Shown piece by piece: positions 46,548-53,199 of a DNA stretch of 64,000 nucleotides. The notes below the pieces were generated by a model, which ran no database searches, was not told the origin of the DNA, and saw only the letters and a list, made by a program, of their open reading frames with translations. Origin of the DNA: Aquimarina aquimarini (GTDB taxonomy: Bacteria; Bacteroidota; Bacteroidia; Flavobacteriales; Flavobacteriaceae); assembly GCF_900299535.1 (NCBI RefSeq), contig NZ_OMKE01000017.1, forward strand, positions 37,153 to 101,152, read 5' to 3'. Numbering within the stretch: position 1 is the first letter of the stretch; each line of letters opens with the position of its first letter. A program made the position numbers and the translations under genes.

Positions 46548-48035
46548 TCACTCCCAATCTGGCATAGATGCTTTTGTTAACAGAACGGTTCGTCCATCTA
46601 AATCTAGAATAGATACTGTTTCTATAATTCTTTCTGAAATACCATCATTAGAGGTATTTACATAGACCACACTAGCTTCATTGGGAGAAAATCTAGCATC
46701 TAAATCATTGGTTCCTGCGGTTTTATCTGTAGACAAATCTGTACTTGTAGTAGTTCCAAAATCATAGATAAACATATGGGTATCTAATTGCCTATAGTTT
46801 GCATTTTCTGATCCTGATATATCATGACTATACAGCAATTTGGTTCCATCTACAGATAAATTAATACTTCCTACAGCTCCAGAAACACCTGTAAGCACAA
46901 CATCTTGTACTGTTCCTACCTCATCAATAGTAAAAACCTGCACTGCATACCCATCTAAATTATTGGTTTTTAACACAATAATTCCTGTGCTTTCATTTTT
47001 ATCAACTTCTGTTATCAGATCTCCTGTAGTTTGATAAATTAGGCTCAAGCCACTTCCATCTATATTTATGCTATATAATTTATTTTGATTAGGAAACAAT
47101 AGTTTTGCTCCATTGCCATCCCAAGAAAAATCTATCTCTTCAAGATTAAACCCTGAGACGCCAACTGTAGAGGTTACTTGTTTTACATCTGAACCATCTT
47201 CATTCATCACAAACAAATGGATTTGCGAGCCAACAGATTGTAAAAATGCAATTTTACCATTTGCTGTATTTCTTCTGGGTCTAAAGCTATTTTTTGAGAT
47301 TGCAGTAAGTGCTATTTCTGTACCTCCACTCTCATCTGCAGAATAAATCACACTATTACCATCAACTAATCTGGTATAAATAATTCTATTATTGGGTGCT
47401 GGCTCTGTCTCAAAAGCAAAAACTGTACTATTTACTGGTTCATTAATATCATCATCTGTACTTACTTGCCAAAAGTATTTTGTACTATATGATAATCCTG
47501 AAATAGTATATGTTGTGTCTGTAATATTTTCAAATACTTCTTCTATAGTATTATCTTCATTTCTTAAACTTATTTTATAAGTCAGTGCATCATCATCAGG
47601 ATCACTACCACTCCAAACTAATTTTATTTCTACTGGTTGATCTACAGCATTATCTATTGGTGTTGATAATATTGCTGCAGCAGGGGCACGATTGGTTGCT
47701 GTTGCTATATCCATTTCTAACACAACTTCTAATTCACTATTAGCAATCACAGTAATCCCCTCAAAAATAGCTAACAAGCCTTCTTTTTGTGCAGATAAGG
47801 AGTATTCTCCCGAGGGAACGTCATTTAATTGATATACTCCATCTTTATCTGTAAATACTGTACTTGAAGAGGGGTTTGTTGAAATTTTCACATTCTCTAT
47901 AGGTTCATTGGTTCCTACTTTTACTACTTTTCCTTTTACAGCTCCCAAACCTTCTAAATCAATAGTGTCTTCACTACATGAAACGGTAATTAAAATTACA
48001 AAGACAGCTATTATTTTTATGATTAATTCTTTCAT
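46548..48035 (-). CDS. Lipoprotein with CarboxypepD-reg-like, FN3-like and TolB-like propeller domains
   Basis: The 495-aa lipoprotein (Cys20 in LITVSCSED) has a carboxypeptidase-regulatory-like Ig domain (AVKGKVVKVGTNEPIENVKI to SLSAQKEGL, about 30-110). An FN3-like domain follows (APAAAILSTPIDNAVDQPVEIKLVW to YFWQVSTDD). The rest is a WD40/TolB-like beta-propeller with blades such as HLFVMNEDGSDVKQVTS and RFSPNEASVVYV. It starts 40 bases after csgG on the same strand, so it is probably the last gene of the curli operon. A role as surface accessory for the amyloid, or as a regulator of secretion, is inference. An upstream in-frame Met at 48062 is less likely because the lipobox would be too far in. 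Confidence 0.82.
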   Translation of the reverse strand: MKELIIKIIAVFVILITVSCSEDTIDLEGLGAVKGKVVKVGTNEPIENVKISTNPSSSTVFTDKDGVYQLNDVPSGEYSLSAQKEGLLAIFEGITVIANSELEVVLEMDIATATNRAPAAAILSTPIDNAVDQPVEIKLVWSGSDPDDDALTYKISLRNEDNTIEEVFENITDTTYTISGLSYSTKYFWQVSTDDDINEPVNSTVFAFETEPAPNNRIIYTRLVDGNSVIYSADESGGTEIALTAISKNSFRPRRNTANGKIAFLQSVGSQIHLFVMNEDGSDVKQVTSTVGVSGFNLEEIDFSWDGNGAKLLFPNQNKLYSINIDGSGLSLIYQTTGDLITEVDKNESTGIIVLKTNNLDGYAVQVFTIDEVGTVQDVVLTGVSGAVGSINLSVDGTKLLYSHDISGSENANYRQLDTHMFIYDFGTTTSTDLSTDKTAGTNDLDARFSPNEASVVYVNTSNDGISERIIETVSILDLDGRTVLLTKASMPDWE

Positions 48036-48075
48036 CTGTTTTTTTGTATTGTTTTCTTGCACTAAATAGAGTTAA

Positions 48076-49554
48076 CTATTGATTATTTTTGATTGTATTT
48101 TTTCTTACATTTCTATTCCTCTTCTTCAACTTATACAACTCTTGAGTTTCCTTTTTTTCTTGTTGTCTATTTTTTTTATCTGTTTTCATCTTGCTGCTCC
48201 CAAAATACCAATTAACTCCTAATGAAAAATTAAAGTATTGATCGTCTCTTTTTCCTTGAACGACTCCATCTAGTTCATCACTAAGCACTAGATTATGTAC
48301 AGCATTTACAGAAACACCTACTTTATCTGATATCAAATACTCTATTCCTGCTCCATATTGCAACTTAAATAAAGTAGTATCAAAATCATCATTATTAACT
48401 ACTCCAATTCCTCCATACATAAAAGGCGATAGTTTTTCAAATGGCAACAAACTCAATTCTGTGTTAAGCTCAAATGCATTGAATCCTTGTGAGAATGAAT
48501 TTTGATTGGTGAGTTCAAATTTATGCGCGCTTACATTCACATTTAGATATGGGTTAAAATACCATCTTGCTCCTATTTCTGCTGCATAGGTGTGTTCTGG
48601 TTTGTTAAGATCACCACTCATCAATGCTGTTCCGCCTTTTATAAAAACAGATGCTTTGGATCTTCTTTCTTTAAAATACCTATCATATAATGCTGTATTT
48701 TGCGCTTCTTCTTTTTCTTCATTATACTTTTCTACTAGTGCATCTATTTCTTTGGTTTCTGCATTAACAGCCCATAATCTATCTTCAACTCCTTCTACAA
48801 TTAATGATTCTACAGCTTTTTCTATTGCTTCTGACACGGCCATTTGTGCAGGTTCATTTTTTGTAAAACCTGTTTCTGCCTCCAGTAATCTTTTAAATCG
48901 TACATATCTAAAGAAATTTGCATCCAAAGCTTGTGACAATATAGTTTTGGAGACATATACTGTTTTCAATATTTTACCACTAGAGGTTGAAACAGCTCTT
49001 AAATAAATTGTTATTCTATCTTGTCTATATTGAGTAGAACCTCCTACTCCAAAATACCTTGCTCCCAATCCTCCTGTAATAATATTAGAATCATAAGAAA
49101 CAATTCCTCCTTCTAGAATAATCCCAGCATACAATAAGGGGGGTAATTCTGGCTCATTTGTTTTTTTGTTCTTCCTGTATTCTTTTCTGGTAGAGCGTAT
49201 AATATTACGTTCATTAAGTAAATTACTCAAGTTCTCTCTCTCTATAGGTACAAACCACTTAGAGTCTTCTAATGCTTTGATCAAAATTGTAGTAGCTCCT
49301 TGAGTGACTGCTGTACTAAATGTACTTCCTGCTTCTGTTGGTTTGTACTGCCCTGTCTGATCTCTGAATTTATAAACTCCCACTACAACGGGGTCTACAG
49401 GTGGCGGGAAATCTCTTAAGGTTTTTGTTACTTCTGTATCTTCACCAATTCTAGCGCTTTCTATAGTAATAGGTTGATTAAAATAGGCGCCACATCCAGA
49501 TAATAAAATTGCACAAGATATTGCTGTAAATATTCTATAAAACTTATGATGCAT
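48076..49554 (-). CDS. csgG: Curli secretion channel CsgG with C-terminal outer-membrane barrel extension
   Basis: CsgG is the outer membrane lipoprotein that forms the nonameric curli export channel. Cys21 follows LLSGC. The CsgG domain (about 35-260) shows VVVGVYKFRDQTGQYKP, KALEDSKWFVPIEREN, NLLNERNIIR, the GGIVSYDSN strand and ITIYLRAVSTSSGKIL. After it comes a charged helical or coiled-coil linker (about 265-300), then a barrel-like region (KASVFIKGGTALMSGDLN to YFNFSLGVNWYFG) of OmpA-like type, and a very basic 30-residue tail. The E. coli protein is about 277 residues; this one is 492. It follows csgF after 7 bases. Confidence 0.93.
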   Translation of the reverse strand: MHHKFYRIFTAISCAILLSGCGAYFNQPITIESARIGEDTEVTKTLRDFPPPVDPVVVGVYKFRDQTGQYKPTEAGSTFSTAVTQGATTILIKALEDSKWFVPIERENLSNLLNERNIIRSTRKEYRKNKKTNEPELPPLLYAGIILEGGIVSYDSNIITGGLGARYFGVGGSTQYRQDRITIYLRAVSTSSGKILKTVYVSKTILSQALDANFFRYVRFKRLLEAETGFTKNEPAQMAVSEAIEKAVESLIVEGVEDRLWAVNAETKEIDALVEKYNEEKEEAQNTALYDRYFKERRSKASVFIKGGTALMSGDLNKPEHTYAAEIGARWYFNPYLNVNVSAHKFELTNQNSFSQGFNAFELNTELSLLPFEKLSPFMYGGIGVVNNDDFDTTLFKLQYGAGIEYLISDKVGVSVNAVHNLVLSDELDGVVQGKRDDQYFNFSLGVNWYFGSSKMKTDKKNRQQEKKETQELYKLKKRNRNVRKNTIKNNQ

Positions 49555-49561
49555 TAAAAAA

Positions 49562-49969
49562 TTAATTAGGAATTATTACTTGGGACTGATCTCCTGTATT
49601 TGTATCTAAAATATTAATTACCAATCCTTCTCCTGATGGAAAAATTTCTACGAATAGTGTTCCAAAACTAAAGGTTCCTTCTGTGAGTCCATCTTCTCCA
49701 AATTGTTCGGTAAACAAAGTCCTTGATATTTGATTTAACAACTGGCTATTTAAATTCTCCGTAAACCTCTCTATGTCTGATCTTTGATCTCTAGATGAGT
49801 CACTGCCATCTGTAAATTCATTCTGAGCTTCTGCAGAACTAAGAAGCCATTGATAGTTAAATGTATCTCCTCCAAAAGCTGGGTTGACTGGCTTATACAC
49901 CAAGTTTTGCCCAAAAGAAAAACTGGTAATGGAGCACATAACAAAAAATGTAATTATAACTGATTTCAT
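49562..49969 (-). CDS. csgF: Curli assembly factor CsgF
   Basis: CsgF is a small secreted protein that plugs into the CsgG pore and couples nucleation of the fibre to export. The 135-aa protein has a signal peptide ending FSFGQ and the family start LVYKPVNPAFGGDTFN followed by LLSSAEAQN. The C-terminal half is beta-rich (GTFSFGTLFVEIFPSG, VINILDTNTGDQSQVIIP), matching E. coli CsgF in order and size. It lies 8 bases after csgE and 7 bases before csgG. Confidence 0.93.
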   Translation of the reverse strand: MKSVIITFFVMCSITSFSFGQNLVYKPVNPAFGGDTFNYQWLLSSAEAQNEFTDGSDSSRDQRSDIERFTENLNSQLLNQISRTLFTEQFGEDGLTEGTFSFGTLFVEIFPSGEGLVINILDTNTGDQSQVIIPN

Positions 49970-49977
49970 ATATTAAT

Positions 49978-50694
49978 TTAATACTGAAAGATATCGTTCT
50001 TCTGTTTTTTTAAGTCTTTGAAATATTTATATACTTTTCTTATCGAAATTTTTGACATGTGTTCTAAATATTCTAAATCTGGTTTTCCTATAAATTCGTG
50101 AATAACATTATCTTCTATTTTTACCTGAATAATTGTACTACGCCCAAAGCTTAGTTTTTCATAAACCCCTACGACTTTACTTCCGTTTATTTGATTATTT
50201 GAATACATATTGAAAAAGAATTCATAAAAGTCTCTTCCAGGTTTAGTTTTTGTTTCTTCTATAACTATCCCTTTTAATTCTATACCATCTTCTATTGAAC
50301 GTTCTTGTAATTGGCTAGTTGCTCCTTCATTAAAGACCAACCTATCTTTACCTATAATTTTATCTTCTTCATAGATTAATAAAAGTACTACTATTTTACT
50401 CTTCTCATCTACATTTATCACTCCTTTAGAGAGTTCTTTTCCTTCATTGGCTTCTAATGTAAACCTTCCTTCTTGTTTATTTTTGGATATATTATTAGCT
50501 ACATCTGTCTTAAAAACAGAAACGGTATATTTTAGACTTTTATTAACTTCTGTGGTATTTGTAGCTGTTGCTACAACGGCAATGACATCTCCAATAGTTT
50601 GCGTTTTGATCTTGGCAACTACATCAGTATTTGTATACTGTGCAGTTACTATTTGGAAAAAAAATAGTGCAAGTATGACTAATTTAAATTTCAT
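49978..50694 (-). CDS. csgE: Curli chaperone CsgE with N-terminal CsgH-like extension
   Basis: CsgE is the periplasmic adaptor that caps CsgG and delivers CsgA. The 238-aa protein has a signal peptide (ending IVTAQ). The C-terminal half (about 135-238) is CsgE: ELKGIVIEETKTKPGRDFYEFFFNMY (given as its core parts), GRSTIIQVKIED and a helical end. The N-terminal half (about 20-122) is a separate beta-rich domain with KYTVSVFKTD, a QEGRFTLEANEGKELSKGVIN stretch and a VVLLLIYEED strand. This layout resembles CsgH-type beta-sandwiches. E. coli CsgE is 129 residues, so this looks like a fusion. It is 19 bases from the csgB-like gene. Confidence 0.9.
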   Translation of the reverse strand: MKFKLVILALFFFQIVTAQYTNTDVVAKIKTQTIGDVIAVVATATNTTEVNKSLKYTVSVFKTDVANNISKNKQEGRFTLEANEGKELSKGVINVDEKSKIVVLLLIYEEDKIIGKDRLVFNEGATSQLQERSIEDGIELKGIVIEETKTKPGRDFYEFFFNMYSNNQINGSKVVGVYEKLSFGRSTIIQVKIEDNVIHEFIGKPDLEYLEHMSKISIRKVYKYFKDLKKQKNDIFQY

Positions 50695-50713
50695 ACTAAA
50701 TATGCCTTGGTAA

Positions 50714-51241
50714 TTAAAAACTTCTAACTATTATCGTTCTGGCATCACCAGACATTTTAAACTTCAAATTTTTAGATAATTCATTACTACCAAATCGTTC
50801 AAAAATAAGGTCATTCCCTTCTTGAAGAAGTTCTAGTTTTGTAGCTATACTAGGATTAAAAGAAAAATCTATTACAGAATTATTAGTTCCTGTTTGAGAA
50901 ATTACTTTTTCTATTGATCTAGCAGACTCATTGATATCTATTTTATTGTGATCTCCTTTTTGAATTATATTAATATTTGAAGATTCTGCAACAACACTAG
51001 AAAACACTCTATTATTTGCTCCGATTTGTTGAATAAAAATTGCGTTATCCCTCATAGTAACTGATGATGCATTCCTATCACTTACTTGAGACAATACATC
51101 ATTGACTTGAGATATTGCAATAAACTTATCTTGATTAGTAGTCAAAAGTTGTCCTTCTTCTTTTACCTCTTGTGCATGAATAGCAAAAAAGGAGGAAAAA
51201 GAAAAAAACATCACTAACTGTATAATAATGATTTTATTCAT
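50714..51241 (-). CDS. csgB: Minor curlin / CsgB-like nucleator
   Basis: The 175-aa secreted protein has a signal peptide (ending FAIHAQ) and a linker, then a few curlin-type repeats. IFIQQIGANNRVFSS, INIIQKGDHNKIDIN and KVISQTGTNNSVIDF each hold the Q-x-G-x-x-N pattern. The last 50 residues diverge from the repeat (LELLQEGNDLIFERFG to the basic end RTIIVRSF), as CsgB does, where the divergent end anchors the nucleator to the cell. Position directly after csgA and before csgEFG supports the assignment. Sequence identity to E. coli CsgB cannot be judged by eye. Confidence 0.8.
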   Translation of the reverse strand: MNKIIIIQLVMFFSFSSFFAIHAQEVKEEGQLLTTNQDKFIAISQVNDVLSQVSDRNASSVTMRDNAIFIQQIGANNRVFSSVVAESSNINIIQKGDHNKIDINESARSIEKVISQTGTNNSVIDFSFNPSIATKLELLQEGNDLIFERFGSNELSKNLKFKMSGDARTIIVRSF

Positions 51242-51264
51242 TTTTAAGAGTTTTAAGAAATCAA

Positions 51265-51302
51265 GATAAGAGTTACACTCAATATTGAGTACAACTCTTA
51301 TC
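51265..51302 (-). promoter_or_regulatory. Long two-part hairpin between csgA and csgB
   Basis: An outer 10-bp stem (GATAAGAGTT / AACTCTTATC) encloses an inner 14-base palindrome ACTCAATATTGAGT. The T-tract after it on the minus strand is weak, which suggests partial termination or mRNA stabilisation rather than a full stop. Confidence 0.6.
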
Positions 51303-51335
51303 CTGACGTTAAGTTTATTAAATAAAATCTATTTT

Positions 51336-52859
51336 TTATTTAGAACCGCTTTGAACTACTTCTGCCATATTATTAGTTCCTGTTTGTAAAATTACACTAG
51401 CATTCATATCTCCTGATTGAGTTACATTTGTCATATTCCCAGTTCCAAATTGAGTATCTTCTGCTACGTTCATAGTTCCTAACTGTAATATATCACTTAC
51501 ATTCCCTACTCCGTTTTGAGAAGAGATTGCAGTATTTTCATCTCCGAATTGAATTTGGCTTGTTAAGTTACTCTCTCCACCTAAATTTAAATCAGAATAT
51601 CCTTCTTGTGTAGCTTCTGCAACATTACCTGTTCCTATTTGGATTTGAGAAACTGTATTTTCTCCTCCAAAAAACAAAATGTTTTGAGTAGCAGAGGCAT
51701 TGTTTCTATCTCCTAATTGCGCTTGTTGTATTGTATTCTTGTCTTCTTCATGTCTAGCATAAGCATTATTATCATCACCAGACTGGTACTGGTTTACATA
51801 TCCTCCTCTTGATTTAAAGGAAAACCCTCCTTGCTCAGAAGTTGCAACATTACCAAATCCTGATTGATCTTGAACCAGTACATTATCTGTTCCTGATTGC
51901 TCTCCTGAAGCAGTATTTTGTTCTCCTGATTGAGCTTGATCAGATATATTACTTGTACCATTTTGAGATACTTCTGCTAGATTTGCACTACCTTCTTGTA
52001 TTTGTATAGCAAAATTATTCCCTCCAAAAGATCCTAAATTCTGTGTTGCATTCGCTCTGTTTGCATCTCCTGTTTGGCTTTGAAGGATTGTATTATCATC
52101 TTCTTCATGATTTGCAAAGGCATCATTTTCATCACCTACTTGAACCTGTTCTACTATTCCTCCTCTAGAATCAAAAACACTGCTCCCTTGTACTGAATTT
52201 GCATTATTCCCACCTCCTTGTTGATCTTGACTCAAAGAATTATTGTTACCCCATTGCTCTGCAGTTGCTATATTAGCATCTCCTACTTGAGATTGTGAAG
52301 AGAGATTATTATCACCTTGTTGTATTATAGTAGATGCATTAAGATTACCTTCTTGCGCCAATTCGCTATAGTTATCTACTCCCAACTGTTCTGCTGATGC
52401 AGAATTACCATTACCATACTGAGCTTGGTTTGCAACATTGGTTTCTCCTTCTTGAGATACAGTAGCTTCATTCTTATCTCCTTCTTGAAGCTGTTCTGTG
52501 ATATTACCTCCTCCAAAATATTGTAAATTCTGAGTAGCACTGGCAGAGTTACCATTACCTACCTGAACTTGATACACTTGGTTACCCGACTCTTCATGTT
52601 GTGCAAATGCCGAATTTTTGTCTCCTGTTTGTGATTGTTCTACAATTCCATTATTAGAATTAAATAAACTACTTCCTTGAATAGCTTCAGCTGAATTTGC
52701 CATACCTTCCTGTACCGTTAAAGAACTATTAGAATCCCCTATTTGTACAATATTTGCTCCATTATCATCTCCCGTTTGACTAACATTACTATTGTTTGAT
52801 TGTGCGACCATTGCCGTAGTACTTAATAAAGTTACTAGGCCAAAAACTAGTTTTTTCAT
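51336..52859 (-). CDS. csgA: Major curlin CsgA, long multi-repeat amyloid subunit
   Basis: The 507-aa secreted subunit has a signal peptide (ending TAMVAQ). The mature part is built of about twenty 22-residue curlin repeats with Q-x-G-x-x-N cores, for example VSQTGDDNGANIVQIGDSN and STIIQQGDNNLSSQSQVGD. E. coli CsgA has five repeats in 151 residues. Three 77-residue modules (62-138, 225-301, 344-420) interrupt the plain repeats and share an F-x-S-x-x-G-x-V start, an HEE motif and an N-x-x-x-FGG motif. Asn, Gln, Gly and Ser dominate and there is no cysteine. It is the first gene of the operon and is followed by a hairpin. Confidence 0.93.
   Translation of the reverse strand: MKKLVFGLVTLLSTTAMVAQSNNSNVSQTGDDNGANIVQIGDSNSSLTVQEGMANSAEAIQGSSLFNSNNGIVEQSQTGDKNSAFAQHEESGNQVYQVQVGNGNSASATQNLQYFGGGNITEQLQEGDKNEATVSQEGETNVANQAQYGNGNSASAEQLGVDNYSELAQEGNLNASTIIQQGDNNLSSQSQVGDANIATAEQWGNNNSLSQDQQGGGNNANSVQGSSVFDSRGGIVEQVQVGDENDAFANHEEDDNTILQSQTGDANRANATQNLGSFGGNNFAIQIQEGSANLAEVSQNGTSNISDQAQSGEQNTASGEQSGTDNVLVQDQSGFGNVATSEQGGFSFKSRGGYVNQYQSGDDNNAYARHEEDKNTIQQAQLGDRNNASATQNILFFGGENTVSQIQIGTGNVAEATQEGYSDLNLGGESNLTSQIQFGDENTAISSQNGVGNVSDILQLGTMNVAEDTQFGTGNMTNVTQSGDMNASVILQTGTNNMAEVVQSGSK
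51600..52676 (-). repeat. Three 231-bp super-modules within csgA
   Basis: Modules at 52446-52676, 51957-52187 and 51600-51830 each encode exactly 77 residues with no indels between them. The spacers encode 86 and 42 residues, a difference of 44, which is two 22-residue repeats. Confidence 0.85.
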
Positions 52860-52995
52860 ATGTGATATATATTAAAGTGATTAAATTGAGTTATTCTTTA
52901 AAAATTACAGCATAAGAGTTAACCAAGACTAGAAAACATCTAATCTTTTATCTTACTTTAAGTAAAAATATATTTTGGGACTTATTAAAAGGGGT

Positions 52996-53032
52996 GTATC
53001 AAAAGTATGACGACCATTTTGATACTATCAAA
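52996..53032 (-). promoter_or_regulatory. Curli operon promoter with perfect dyad operator
   Basis: On the minus strand TTTG (53032 to 53029), 21 bases, then a perfect -7 box TACTTTTG (53007 to 53000). A perfect inverted repeat GTATCAAAA (52996-53004) and TTTTGATAC (53017-53025) with a 12-base spacer covers the -7 box and the promoter spacer. The implied leader to the csgA ATG is about 130 bases. The rest of the gap 52860-53199 holds only the glnN terminator. Confidence 0.6.
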
Positions 53033-53092
53033 TTTAGCAAAATATTAAGCTATTATTATGAATTTTTCAACTATTCGATGAAATACATACTA

Positions 53093-53126
53093 AAAACCCA
53101 TAGAAAAACATTTTTCTATGGGTTTT
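53093..53126 (-). terminator. Terminator after glnN
   Basis: 16-bp perfect arms (53093-53108 and 53111-53126) with a T-rich end on the minus strand lie 74 bases after the glnN stop and upstream of the curli promoter. Confidence 0.85.
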
Positions 53127-53199
53127 AAAGGCTTCAGAAATAGTTAACTTTTTGTTAAATCATTTTCTAAAAAGAGTTAGTAAGTTAATTCTTACGCTT

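Noticed and set aside
48590..49006. A 138-codon plus-strand frame opposite csgG
   Set aside because: It is antisense to conserved CsgG motifs and has the Ser-rich composition of a shadow frame.
51336..52859. The csgA repeats as a CRISPR array or minisatellite outside a gene
   Set aside because: The repeats are in frame, degenerate at DNA level and encode curlin motifs after a signal peptide.
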